Shown here one piece after another: positions 34,242 to 42,519 of a DNA stretch of 64,000 nucleotides; the stretch's first letter is position 1, and each line of letters opens with the position of its first letter. Under the pieces are notes generated by a model. The model was given only the letters and a program-made list of their open reading frames with translations, was not told the origin of the DNA and did not search any database. The position numbers and the translations under genes were made by a program. Origin of the DNA: an uncultured Anaerotignum sp. (GTDB lineage: Bacteria; Bacillota; Clostridia; Lachnospirales; Anaerotignaceae); contig CAJTQX010000010.1 of assembly GCA_910578425.1 (NCBI GenBank), positions 1 to 64,000 on the forward strand. The letters run 5' to 3'.

Positions 34242-35099
34242 ATGTATTCTATTGAAAAAGAGCTCCAGTTTTTACGGCTATTTGTCAGCAAAGAATATAC
34301 AGAAGATAAAAAATGTTACTCTGAAACGGAAATACAGGCAGTGGAAAACCGGCTTCGCTATAAACTGCCCGCCCCGATCCGGCAGCTTTATCAGTATATG
34401 GGGGATATTTTAGTCAATTCCTATTACGTAAAGCCGCTGGAACTGCTGCATTGGGAAAACAACTGTCTGGGTTTCTTTATATCCCCGGAAACGGATATGA
34501 TTATCGGCGTCTGTAAAGATGAAAACCCCAATTTCCTCTTTGAGTGGGAAAATGGGGACTACAAAGATAACGCCTGCGATTATTTAGGCGATATAGAGGA
34601 AGCGTATGAGGAAGAAGATTTTCCGAAAATACAGCCGGCAATAGACGCCTACCTTGCATATTGGGACGAGCACAGAGAAAGCCCTGCTTTTTCGGCAAAA
34701 CGCTTAAATCATAACCTGCGGTACGTTTCTCTGCTGGACGCGTACTGTATTTTCCTGTCTGCCCATGCGATATGCGAATGGGCAGAAATATCGGGCAGAA
34801 ATTACTTCACCACCAGCGATATATGCTTTGAGCCTGACCGTCTGGAGCAGCAGAACGCACTCAACAGCAAAATCCTACAGTCTTTTGCCCCATTATCCAC
34901 GCATACAGAACTGCTGGAAAAAGGCACTCCGATACTGATGGCATATAAGCATGAAAATCCAAATGCTCTATTAGTCCTAATGGAAGATGACATTGCGTTA
35001 ACCCTGTTGACAACACAGGAACCAGAAAAAAGCTTTATCGCGAATTTTGAAAACCAGACCGGATTACAAATCATTCAACATGACCACCAGTGCCTCTGA
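34242..35099 (+). CDS. SUKH domain protein, second paralogue
   Basis: The 285-residue protein repeats the same layout: IQAVENRLRYKLPAPIRQLY then LELLHWENNCLGFF. The C-terminal part aligns with the first paralogue (SFAPLSTH against SPFVPVSSH). It is acidic. The pair is tandem, 50 bases apart, so a duplication is likely. GGAAGGC precedes the ATG. Confidence 0.8.
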   Translation: MYSIEKELQFLRLFVSKEYTEDKKCYSETEIQAVENRLRYKLPAPIRQLYQYMGDILVNSYYVKPLELLHWENNCLGFFISPETDMIIGVCKDENPNFLFEWENGDYKDNACDYLGDIEEAYEEEDFPKIQPAIDAYLAYWDEHRESPAFSAKRLNHNLRYVSLLDAYCIFLSAHAICEWAEISGRNYFTTSDICFEPDRLEQQNALNSKILQSFAPLSTHTELLEKGTPILMAYKHENPNALLVLMEDDIALTLLTTQEPEKSFIANFENQTGLQIIQHDHQCL

Positions 35100-35122
35100 G
35101 CATAACCGCATACGGAAACATC

Positions 35123-35152
35123 CCCCTGCATTTCTCAAGTGCAGGGGTTTTT
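35123..35152 (+). terminator. Terminator after the SUKH pair
   Basis: CCCCTGCA and TGCAGGGG form a perfect eight-base stem followed by TTTTT. Confidence 0.85.
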
Positions 35153-35159
35153 GATTCCC

Positions 35160-35188
35160 GCATACCCGCCGCCCTCCGCGCATATTCT
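35160..35188 (+). promoter_or_regulatory. Candidate sigma-E promoter of spoIID
   Basis: GCATACC and CATATTCT are 14 bases apart. These fit the mother-cell sigma-E pattern loosely (the -10 well, the -35 less well), and spoIID is a sigma-E gene in Bacillus and Clostridium. Confidence 0.4.
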
Positions 35189-35210
35189 GAAACGAGAGGA
35201 AGTGTGCGCG

Positions 35211-36134
35211 TTGAGGAAAAAGCTGGTAAGCGCAGTTATTCTATATATTTTGATTGCGGTGCTGCTTCTGCCGCTGCTCGTCACCCTGCTGTGCGGCGGG
35301 TTCCGCAGGGAAGTGCCTCAGTCGGCAGGGCTTTACGGCACAGAGGATTTGGCTCCCCTTCCCACAGAACTGGAGGAATATGTCGCCGGAGTCGTTGCGG
35401 CAGAAATGCCCGCATCTTTTCCGGAGGAGGCATTGAAAGCGCAGGCTGTTGCCGCCCGGACGTATGAAGTGCGGCAGATGCGTGCAGCTGGGAGCGACTC
35501 TGTGCTTTACGATGTGGGACAGGCTTATGCCGATGAAGCCGCGCAGAGGGAAAAATGGGGCGAGAACTACGGGCAGTACGCCGCGAAAATCCGGCACGCC
35601 GTAAGGGAAACTGCCGGGGAAATCATGGTTTATGACGGCGAGCCGATTTTAGCGGCGTTCCACGCGCAGAGCGGCGGGAAAACAGAAAACGCTGAAAATG
35701 TCTGGAACAGCCCTCTGCCATATCTCAAAAGCGTGGACAGCGCAGAAGACAAGGCCGCGCCTGGCTATGAAACGGAGGTTTCCTTTTCCTCTGAGGAAAT
35801 TCTGCGGCAGCTGGAAACATATGGAAATCCCACGCAGACAGCCGAAAACCTTTCCATTGAGATTCTCAGCCGAACGGACGCGGGCTATGTTTCCGAAGTC
35901 AACGCGGGCGGGCTAAGGCTGACGGGGCGGCAACTGCGGGAAACGCTGGGACTGCGCAGCGCAAATTTTACCGTAGAAAAACAGGCGGACAGCTTTCTTT
36001 TCCGCACACTTGGCTATGGGCATGGCGCAGGCATGAGCCAGTACGGCGCGTCCTATCTGGCGGAAAAAGGGCTGGATTACCATGAAATATTGAACCATTA
36101 TTATACAAATGTGAATTTTGAACGGCTTGCATAA
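35211..36134 (+). CDS. spoIID: Stage II sporulation protein D
   Basis: The 307-residue protein has one N-terminal membrane helix (about 5-27). Diagnostic segments are YVAGVVAAEMPASFPEEALK, the FHAQSGGKTENAENVW zinc region and GYGHGAGMSQYGA. It is a lytic transglycosylase of the engulfment machinery. TTG at 35211 is the likely start, eight bases after GAGAGGAAG; a GTG nine bases before is possible. It is directly followed by spoIIQ, the clostridial order. Confidence 0.95.
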   Translation: MRKKLVSAVILYILIAVLLLPLLVTLLCGGFRREVPQSAGLYGTEDLAPLPTELEEYVAGVVAAEMPASFPEEALKAQAVAARTYEVRQMRAAGSDSVLYDVGQAYADEAAQREKWGENYGQYAAKIRHAVRETAGEIMVYDGEPILAAFHAQSGGKTENAENVWNSPLPYLKSVDSAEDKAAPGYETEVSFSSEEILRQLETYGNPTQTAENLSIEILSRTDAGYVSEVNAGGLRLTGRQLRETLGLRSANFTVEKQADSFLFRTLGYGHGAGMSQYGASYLAEKGLDYHEILNHYYTNVNFERLA

Positions 36135-36178
36135 AATCTGGGGCTGTTGGCAACAATAGCCTTGGAGGTGCAGGAAAG

Positions 36179-36886
36179 ATGAATCAAAATGAAAAAGACA
36201 CTGCAAAACGCATACAGACGCTTGCGGTCTGCGGCTGTCTGTGTCTGCTGGCAGTAGGCGCAGGCGTGACGTACCGCGCGTTTGACCGCAGCACTGCGGA
36301 ACAGCCACAACTGGAGCCAAACCCGCAGCCTGTAACGGCAACGCAGACCCCGACACTGGACACCGCGCTCCTGGAACGCAATAAGCAGAGCCGCGATGCC
36401 GGCGAAACGCCAGACCCGCCAAAGGCGAAACCCGCTGCCCCTGTAAAAGAGGAACCCAAAGCGGAACCCGCAGAACCGACATTCGCTTACCCTGTGAACG
36501 GCGAGGTCGTACTGCCTTACAGCATTGACCATGCTATTTATGACCCGACGCTGGAACAGTACCACACCAACGCCGGAATCAGCCTTTCCGCAGAGCAGGG
36601 CACAGAGGTCAAAGCCGCGGCAGACGGAACGGTAAAAGAAGTTCGGAAAGATACAAAAGCAGGCAACACTGTCACTCTGGAACACAGCAACGGCTGGCTG
36701 ACTACATACGGTCAGCTGGAAGACGATGTTAAAGTCAAAGAAGGCGACAGTGTGAAGCAGGGACAGGCCATCGGCACCGTAAACGCGCCGACAAAATACG
36801 GCGTAGCTTTAGGCAGCCATCTGGAGTTTGCCATGGAGAAAGACGGCACAACGGTCAATCCGGAAGAAAAACTGGACAAAGAATAA
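36179..36886 (+). CDS. spoIIQ: SpoIIQ-like LytM (M23) domain protein with degenerate catalytic site
   Basis: The 235-residue protein has a membrane helix (about 12-32), a Pro/Glu-rich linker (about 40-98) and a LytM domain (about 100-230). Active M23 enzymes need HxxxD and HxH. Here the first motif is HTNAGIS, with Ser where Asp is expected, and the second is HLE instead of HLH, so it is probably a scaffold rather than an enzyme. SpoIIQ of the forespore binds SpoIIIAH across the septum. The position after spoIID supports the call. Confidence 0.85.
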   Translation: MNQNEKDTAKRIQTLAVCGCLCLLAVGAGVTYRAFDRSTAEQPQLEPNPQPVTATQTPTLDTALLERNKQSRDAGETPDPPKAKPAAPVKEEPKAEPAEPTFAYPVNGEVVLPYSIDHAIYDPTLEQYHTNAGISLSAEQGTEVKAAADGTVKEVRKDTKAGNTVTLEHSNGWLTTYGQLEDDVKVKEGDSVKQGQAIGTVNAPTKYGVALGSHLEFAMEKDGTTVNPEEKLDKE

Positions 36887-36920
36887 TACTTCAAAACAAC
36901 AGAATACTTCAAAACAACAG
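36885..36920. repeat. Tandem 18-base direct repeat
   Basis: AATACTTCAAAACAACAG occurs twice back to back at the very end of spoIIQ, the first copy overlapping the stop codon. Confidence 0.9.
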
Positions 36921-36931
36921 CATACAGCAAA

Positions 36932-36986
36932 AACGGCTTGACAGAAAACCATCTTTTGGTTTCCACTCAAGCCGCTTTGCTTTTTA
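36932..36986. terminator. Terminator between spoIIQ and the convergent NhaC-family gene
   Basis: CGGCTTGA pairs with TCAAGCCG around a loop, followed by CTTTGCTTTTTATT. Confidence 0.65.
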
Positions 36987-37042
36987 TTCAGAACAGCGCG
37001 GCGGGGAGCCTGTCCCCGCCAGCCGCAAACCTTTCAAACGCC

Positions 37043-38686
37043 TTATTCTACAGGAAGCTCCTGCTTTGCATAAATCCTGCGGATCACCAGCACTGTCACG
37101 ATCATGGATACGATCGCAATCGGAAGGTTGATAAACCAGTTCTGGATGACTGCCGCAAGCACATAGTTGACTGCGGAAACAACGGCAACCGTCAGCGCAT
37201 AAGGCAGCTGTGTGGATACATGGTTGATATGATCGCACTGCGCGCCCGTTGAAGCCATGATTGTTGTATCCGAAATCGGGGAGCAGTGGTCACCGCAGAC
37301 CGCACCAGCCAGCGTTGCTGCAACGGTAATGATAAGCAGTTCACTGCCGGGGTCCATAATCGGCACAACGATCGGCAGAAGTATGCCGAACGTACCCCAT
37401 GACGTACCTGTCGCAAACGCAAGGAACACCGCGATACAGAATACGATAACAGGGATCAGCATCTGTACAGCACCCGTACTGCCTGCCAGCAGCTCGGCTA
37501 CAAATACATCCGCGCCCAGAAGTCCTGTCACGCCGCTCAATGTCCATGCAAACGTCAGAATCAGGATGGCCGGCACCATTGCCTTGAAGCCTTCCGGCAG
37601 ACAGTCCATAAATTCCCTGAAGCGCAGCACTTTACGGGGAATATACAGCACAAAAGTAATCAGCAGTGCTGCAATAGAGCCAAGCATCAGGCCCGTAGCG
37701 GAATCGCAATTTGCGAATGCATCTACGAAGCTTTCGCCATCGAAGAAGCCGCCGGTGTAGATCATGCCGATGATACAGCAGAAAATCAGTACAATAACCG
37801 GCAGTACAAGGTCAATTACCTTTCCGTTCCCAATAGGCTTTTCATCGGCCGCAGCATCCTTAAAGGGTCTTGCATCTGTGGTATAAAGATCGCCGTCCAG
37901 CTGTGCGTTCCGTTCATGCTTCAGCATAGGGCCGAAGTCCGTATTTGTGATCGTCAGCGTCAGCATTGCAACGATTGTCAGCAATGCATAAAAGTTATAA
38001 GGAATCGCATGGATAAACAGATCCAGGCCATTCACACCCTCCACAACGCCCGCAACTGCCGCAGCCCAGGAAGAAATGGGCGCGATAATGCAGATGGGTG
38101 CCGCCGTCGCGTCAATGATATACGCCAGTTTTGCACGGGAAATCTTGTGTGTATCCGTTACAGGGCGCATAACGCTGCCGACTGTCAGGCAGTTGAAATA
38201 GTCGTCCACAAATACCAGCACGCCCAGCGCGAATGTGGAAAGCAGCGCGCCGCGTCTTGTCTTGATGGCACCCGTTGCCCAACGGCCGTATGCCGCAGAG
38301 CCGCCCGCCTTATTCATCAGGGCAACCAGTATGCCCAGCACAACGAGGAATACAAGAATACCGACGTTCCCCGCAATCTTTGTTGCCATGCCGCCGTCCG
38401 TCGCATCTGTAAAGATGGTCAGGAATGCATCCTTGACGTTAAAATTGGTGTAAAACAGGCCGCCTACCACAATGCCGACAAACAGAGAGGAATATACCTC
38501 TTTTGTAATCAGCGCGAGGATAATCGCAACCAGAGGGGGCACCAGCGACCAGGCTGTCGCATACATCCTGCTGCCCTCCGCAGCCGCGTCCGCTTCGCCC
38601 GCAAACGCAGTCATGCTCATAGCCAGCGCGACAACGACACAAACAAAAATCGCGCCCAGCCATGTATTTCTTTTTTTGGTTCTCAT
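37043..38686 (-). CDS. lysW: NhaC-family carrier, probably a lysine transporter (LysW type)
   Basis: The 547-residue protein begins with a hydrophobic segment and has about 12 membrane helices. VFVDDYFNCLTVGSVMRPVTD and AGAVCGDHCSPISDTTIM are typical of the NhaC superfamily. A bona fide lysine riboswitch with terminator lies upstream on the same strand, and comparative studies have proposed that NhaC-related LysW proteins under lysine riboswitches import lysine. Sodium/proton exchange remains the alternative. The ATG at 38686 follows GGAGAAGGG. The leader between the terminator and the gene is about 310 bases and contains an inserted family A repeat. Confidence 0.85.
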   Translation of the reverse strand: MRTKKRNTWLGAIFVCVVVALAMSMTAFAGEADAAAEGSRMYATAWSLVPPLVAIILALITKEVYSSLFVGIVVGGLFYTNFNVKDAFLTIFTDATDGGMATKIAGNVGILVFLVVLGILVALMNKAGGSAAYGRWATGAIKTRRGALLSTFALGVLVFVDDYFNCLTVGSVMRPVTDTHKISRAKLAYIIDATAAPICIIAPISSWAAAVAGVVEGVNGLDLFIHAIPYNFYALLTIVAMLTLTITNTDFGPMLKHERNAQLDGDLYTTDARPFKDAAADEKPIGNGKVIDLVLPVIVLIFCCIIGMIYTGGFFDGESFVDAFANCDSATGLMLGSIAALLITFVLYIPRKVLRFREFMDCLPEGFKAMVPAILILTFAWTLSGVTGLLGADVFVAELLAGSTGAVQMLIPVIVFCIAVFLAFATGTSWGTFGILLPIVVPIMDPGSELLIITVAATLAGAVCGDHCSPISDTTIMASTGAQCDHINHVSTQLPYALTVAVVSAVNYVLAAVIQNWFINLPIAIVSMIVTVLVIRRIYAKQELPVE

Positions 38687-38739
38687 AGCCTTCCCTTCTC
38701 CTTTCAAAACAAATGATAAAATAATTCCGCGCCGGAAAA

Positions 38740-38820
38740 GACATCGGGGCTTTGCCCCAATCCCCCGCAAGAGCTTTCAGCCCCTGACCCGTTTTCTGCC
38801 GCATTTTATGCGGCAGGAGG
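38740..38820 (+). repeat. Family A triple-hairpin repeat, copy A7
   Basis: Stem 1 CGGGGCTTTGCCCCAAT, then CGCAAGAGC..., GACCCGTTTTCTG, and stem 3 CTGCCGCAT/ATGCGGCAG. It lies inside the leader of the NhaC-family gene, antisense to it. The remaining leader (38821-38996) shows no further motif I can name. Confidence 0.75.
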
Positions 38821-38996
38821 AAACCCGCTTTGCAGAACAATCGGTAAAGGGGGTTCGCAATGCTTGTCCCCGTCGCATGAAATGCAGTGGCAAAAGGGGC
38901 GAAGAACGGTACTTCTTAGGGGCATTGGAACGCGGCGTATAGAGCAACGCCCCAATTTCTTTCTTCTCCGGCAGACCACGAAGGGAGAACGGAACG

Positions 38997-39022
38997 AAAA
39001 AAGCCGTGCGCGCGGCACGGCT
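38997..39022 (-). terminator. Terminator of the lysine riboswitch
   Basis: On the minus strand AGCCGTGC pairs perfectly with GCACGGCT around CGCGC and is followed by TTTTTT. A short CAGCT/AGCTG hairpin stands just before it. Confidence 0.85.
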
Positions 39023-39052
39023 CGACAGCTTCCTTCTTTCAGCTGCAATTCA

Positions 39053-39219
39053 CGTATCCGATAGCACTCCACATTCGTGACAGTACATTACATTTTCTGC
39101 AATGTCCCAGCCGCAGGCCCACGGGGCAGGGCAAACGGCTTCGGCGGCACAGCCTTCCCCCTTCCTGCCGCCCCCGGCATAAAATCAGAAGGGTACTCAT
39201 CGGCGCCGCGCCTCTATCC
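39053..39219 (-). ncRNA. Lysine riboswitch (L box)
   Basis: Reading the minus strand, the conserved blocks occur in order: GATAGAGGCGCG, GAGTAC, GGGGGAAGGCTGTGCC, GCCGAAGC, GGCTGGGACATTGCAG, AATGTACTGTCACG and TGGAGTGCTATC. CCGAT and AGTAC of the 5' side pair with GTGCT and ATCGG of the 3' side to close the junction. A promoter and a terminator flank it. Confidence 0.95.
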
Positions 39220-39255
39220 TATTTTTTATCAGGCAATGCCTGACTTATTCTTCAT

Positions 39256-39284
39256 TCATAACATACCGCGGCGGGAAAGTCAAG
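39256..39284 (-). promoter_or_regulatory. Promoter of the lysine-riboswitch transcript
   Basis: TTGACT (39284-39279) and TATGAA (39261-39256) on the minus strand with 17 bases between. Confidence 0.65.
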
Positions 39285-39414
39285 TTTTTCTTGCAAAAAC
39301 CGCCCGTATTCCTCCAAAAAGTATAAAAAAGCGGGAATCTTTTCCATTCCCGCCCTTTTCCAGCAAATTTTCATATCGTGGTATTTCCTGCCAGTTCTGG
39401 CATATCGGCCCCTT

Positions 39415-39804
39415 TTAGCGAATGGCGGGTTTCCGGCGATTTTTTTTTCGCGGTTCTTTTTCCGGCTCGTCGTCTTCCCCGTCCTCATCTTCCATTTCCT
39501 CCCAGAGCGGGCTCGTAACAGCCTGTATCATCTGCTCCAGCACAGCGCGCTCCGCCCTGAGAAACTCAATCTCTTTTTCCTCCGCAACAGGCTGCTGCGT
39601 TTCTTCCTCGGCAGGCTGAGCCTCCTCCTCCGGCTGCGGCTCCTCCGGCTGCGGCTCTTCCGGCTTTCTGCTCTCTCCAAAGGGATCGTCAAATTTTATT
39701 TTCGGCGCGCCGCCGTCTGTCTTTACGATTTTATAAAGCCCAATGGGAGGGTCTTCTCTTTCCTCTCCTGGAATATATTTATCCTTATCCCGCACGGGAG
39801 TCAT
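39415..39804 (-). CDS. Acidic low-complexity hypothetical protein
   Basis: The 129-residue product has a short ordered start (YIPGEEREDPPIGLYKIVKT) and a Glu/Pro-rich middle made of PEEPQPEE repeats. It closes with a basic tail KEPRKKNRRKPAIR. I recognise no family. The ATG abuts GAGGAG; a GTG three codons later (39795) is better spaced. It lies 70 bases downstream of the epimerase fusion, whose C-terminus is similarly acidic. Confidence 0.6.
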   Translation of the reverse strand: MTPVRDKDKYIPGEEREDPPIGLYKIVKTDGGAPKIKFDDPFGESRKPEEPQPEEPQPEEEAQPAEEETQQPVAEEKEIEFLRAERAVLEQMIQAVTSPLWEEMEDEDGEDDEPEKEPRKKNRRKPAIR

Positions 39805-39873
39805 CTCCTCTCATGAGAATCTGTTTGATATCTTCTCAAATGCTGCCCGTTTTGGTTATCCCCCTTTGGTGTT

Positions 39874-41835
39874 TTATTCTTCAGGTTTTTCATCTGCGGG
39901 CTTTTCTTCCTCATCGTCTTCCCATTCGCTGGGGTCAACATCGCCAAATGCGGATTTCAGGAAATTTTCTGCTTCATCAATCTGCTCCATCTGCGTCTGC
40001 ACCGCGTCCAGCACGTTTTCCACGCCTTTCAGGTAGCCTTCCACTTCAGGGGGGGCTTCCTCCTCTTCCTCTTTCGTCGATACGACTTCCGCCATTCCTG
40101 CCTTCACCATGTCCTCCATCACTTCCCTGACGTTTTCCATGAAGTTGCCATTCTGCTTGTTTTCCGCGTTTTCCTCGAGGTCCAGTTCCTCCATATCGAT
40201 ATCGTCCCAGTCTTCTTCTGCATCGCGGCTGCGTTTTTCTTTCAGCTTTTCGCGGTAAGCCTCCATATCCTCCTTAAAAGCGTGCGCCTTTTCATTCATG
40301 CGGAATGCCGCGCTGCGCATTTTAGGCTGCATTTCGTCCGCCTTGTCAGCAATTTTTTCCGTCATACGGAACGCCGCGCTGCGCACTTTAGGCTGCATCT
40401 CGTCCGCCTTGTCGGAAACCTTTTCCGCGGCAGATTTTACAACGGGCTGCGCCTTTTCGCTTACCGTTTTCGCAACGGAACTTAGCGCGGCCCCCGCCTT
40501 TTCCAGCGCGCTGCCAACCGCCTTGCCGATACCGTCTTTCTCCAGCCCCATGCCGTTATGCAGGGTATTCAGCAGGCGGTCCGCCTCATCTACCGAAATG
40601 ATTCCTTTTTCCAGCATATTCAGAATTGCCATACGTTCTTCCTTCATTGTTTCTGCCTCCTTTTTGCAATCGCCATTTCCAACGTCATATCTATATTCTT
40701 TCGGGCGGGTATTCCGTTTCCCAAAAGCAAATAAAATGCTTTCCGCAATACGGCGGCTGGCCTGTCCGTCCCCGAAAGGATTGCGGGTTTCCGCCATTTT
40801 GTCATACTCCGCCCTGTTGTCCAAAAGTTCCTTTGCCATACGGAAGATGACTTCTTCCTCCGTCCCCGCCAGCTTCAGAGTGCCGGCCTCTACCCCCTCA
40901 GGGCGTTCCGTCACATTGCGGAGCACCAGCACAGGCTTGCCCATAGAGGGCACTTCCTCCTGAAGCCCGCCGCTGTCTGTCAGCACCAGATAGGAACGGC
41001 TCATCAGATTATGCATATCTTTCAAATTTAACGGCTCTGTCAGATGAATGCGGGGGTGGCTCCCCAGCATTTCATGCACAGGCTCCCATACGGCAGGGTT
41101 TTTATGCACCGCATAAACCACCTCTGTATCGGGATAATCCTCCGCCAGCCGCAGCAGCGCGCGGCAGATATTTTGCAGGGGTTCTCCAAGATTCTCCCGC
41201 CTGTGCGCCGTCACTGCCAGTATGCGTTTGTTTGCAAAGTCTATTTTATTCAGCGTTTTCTCCGAAAAAACGTAATCCGGTTCTATGGTATGCGCCAATG
41301 CGTCAATGACGGTATTGCCTGTGATAAAAATGCCGTCCTCCGGAATATTTTCGCGAAGCAGATGTTCTTTCGCCAAAGGCGTCGGCGCAAAATGCAGGTC
41401 TGTCAAAGCCCCTGTCAGACGGCGGTTCATTTCCTCCGGAAAGGGTTCATATTTGTTGTAAGTACGCAGGCCCGCCTCCACATGCCCGACTTTTACCTGA
41501 TTATAATACGCCGCCAGGGCCCCTGCAAACGTTGTGGAGGTATCGCCATGCACAAGCACAAGGTCCGGCTTTTCTTTGGAGATAACCTCCTCCAGCCCTG
41601 TCAGAGCGCGGGTGGTGATGCCCGCAAGCGTCTGACGGCTCTGCATGATATTCAGGTCATACTGCGGGCGCAGGTCAAAGATTTCCAGCACCTGGTCGAG
41701 CATTTCCCTGTGCTGTGCCGTAACGCAGACGATACTTTCGATTCCGGGCGTTTTTTCCAGTTGCTTCACAAGCGGAGCCATCTTAATAGCCTCCGGCCGC
41801 GTGCCGAACACGCTCATTACCTTTATTTTTTCCAT
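39874..41835 (-). CDS. wecB: UDP-GlcNAc 2-epimerase fused to a SHOCT-like/acidic-repeat C-terminal region
   Basis: Residues 1 to about 380 are a complete non-hydrolysing UDP-N-acetylglucosamine 2-epimerase: GTRPEAIKMAPL, HGDTSTTFAGALAAYY, HVEAGLRTYNKYEPFPEEMN, DSGGLQEEVPSMGKPVL. It makes UDP-ManNAc for wall polymers. From about residue 398 a separate-looking protein begins, MKEERMAILNMLEKGIISV, like the short helical domain that starts YvlB-type proteins. Two 22-residue repeats (DKADEMQPK(V/M)RSAAFRM) and a long acidic tail follow. A strong AAAGGAGG site stands before that internal Met, so the second part may also be made alone. Usual family length is about 370-390. Confidence 0.85.
   Translation of the reverse strand: MEKIKVMSVFGTRPEAIKMAPLVKQLEKTPGIESIVCVTAQHREMLDQVLEIFDLRPQYDLNIMQSRQTLAGITTRALTGLEEVISKEKPDLVLVHGDTSTTFAGALAAYYNQVKVGHVEAGLRTYNKYEPFPEEMNRRLTGALTDLHFAPTPLAKEHLLRENIPEDGIFITGNTVIDALAHTIEPDYVFSEKTLNKIDFANKRILAVTAHRRENLGEPLQNICRALLRLAEDYPDTEVVYAVHKNPAVWEPVHEMLGSHPRIHLTEPLNLKDMHNLMSRSYLVLTDSGGLQEEVPSMGKPVLVLRNVTERPEGVEAGTLKLAGTEEEVIFRMAKELLDNRAEYDKMAETRNPFGDGQASRRIAESILFAFGKRNTRPKEYRYDVGNGDCKKEAETMKEERMAILNMLEKGIISVDEADRLLNTLHNGMGLEKDGIGKAVGSALEKAGAALSSVAKTVSEKAQPVVKSAAEKVSDKADEMQPKVRSAAFRMTEKIADKADEMQPKMRSAAFRMNEKAHAFKEDMEAYREKLKEKRSRDAEEDWDDIDMEELDLEENAENKQNGNFMENVREVMEDMVKAGMAEVVSTKEEEEEAPPEVEGYLKGVENVLDAVQTQMEQIDEAENFLKSAFGDVDPSEWEDDEEEKPADEKPEE
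40298..40430. repeat. Tandem 66-base repeat within the epimerase-fusion gene
   Basis: CGCCGCGCTGCGCA, TTTAGGCTGCAT and TCGTCCGCCTTGTC recur at a 66-base period and encode two 22-residue units. Confidence 0.85.
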
Positions 41836-41854
41836 GATGCAATCTCCTTATTTT

Positions 41855-41943
41855 AAGACCTTGGGGACGCTGTCCCCAATACCCCTGCAAGGGACTTCGT
41901 CCCTTGACCCATTTGTGCGGAAACTACGTTTCCGCTAGGGGAA
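41855..41943 (+). repeat. Family A triple-hairpin repeat, copy A8
   Basis: Stem 1 GGGGACGCTGTCCCC, stem 2 AAGGGACTTCGTCCCTT, spacer GACCCATTTG, stem 3 TGCGGAAACTACGTTTCCGC. The third stem differs completely from A5 but is still paired. Bases 41944-42042 hold only TCTTTCTTTGAAAGAAAGAAG. Confidence 0.8.
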
Positions 41944-42042
41944 CATCTGAGATTCTTTTCTGCGGAACGCAGTTCCGCAAAATCTTCTTTGCATCTTTCT
42001 TTGAAAGAAAGAAGCAGGGTTTGGGACGGAATCCCAATGCTT

Positions 42043-42258
42043 TTATGGCAGAATCAGCAGAATCTGCCAAATCAATATGCCGAACAGTATCGCCAAAGCG
42101 ATCCCCGCCTGTATGCCTTCGCTGTTAACATTGATTTTATCCTCTGGTGTGCCCTCATGTATGCCGCGCATAATCTTCTCTATTGCACCAAGCAGAGCGA
42201 ATACAAACCAGCTCGCCAGCAGCAGCAAAATTAAAAAGAACAGAACCATAATAACCAT
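42043..42258 (-). CDS. Small two-helix membrane protein 1
   Basis: The 71-residue protein has two hydrophobic helices (about 1-23 and 48-70) and between them AIEKIMRGIHEGTPEDK, a charged loop. It shares the layout helix - EKI - charged loop - helix with the next two genes. GGAAGGGG precedes the ATG at 42258. Function unknown. Confidence 0.65.
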   Translation of the reverse strand: MVIMVLFFLILLLLASWFVFALLGAIEKIMRGIHEGTPEDKINVNSEGIQAGIALAILFGILIWQILLILP

Positions 42259-42287
42259 AGCCGGATTCCCCTTCCTTCCATATAGCG

Positions 42288-42491
42288 TTACAGTCCGAAC
42301 ATCAGTACAAACACTGCATAACAGCACCAGATAAACACCAAAAGGGAAAAAATCGTAACAATGACGTTCCCCGCATAGCTTGCTTTTTCGCCCTTTGCCG
42401 CAGCATTTACAATTTTTTCAATCGCTTTCAGCGGGAAAGTAACCAGCCCATAGGCTGACGCCAGCAAAAGAATGATATAGAGGAAAAGCAC
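42288..42491 (-). CDS. Small two-helix membrane protein 2
   Basis: The 67-residue protein reads LKAIEKIVNAAAKGEKASYAG between its two helices. It aligns closely with the third small gene (LKAAETIANAAVRGEKAEY). GTG start at 42491 behind GGAGGCGGGAGG. Function unknown. Confidence 0.65.
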   Translation of the reverse strand: MLFLYIILLLASAYGLVTFPLKAIEKIVNAAAKGEKASYAGNVIVTIFSLLVFIWCCYAVFVLMFGL

Positions 42492-42519
42492 TCCTCCCGC
42501 CTCCGTTTCCCTTCCATAA

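Noticed and set aside
38806..39072. Minus-strand ORF (88 residues) around the lysine-riboswitch terminator
   Set aside because: It overlaps the aptamer and terminator, which fully explain the conservation there.
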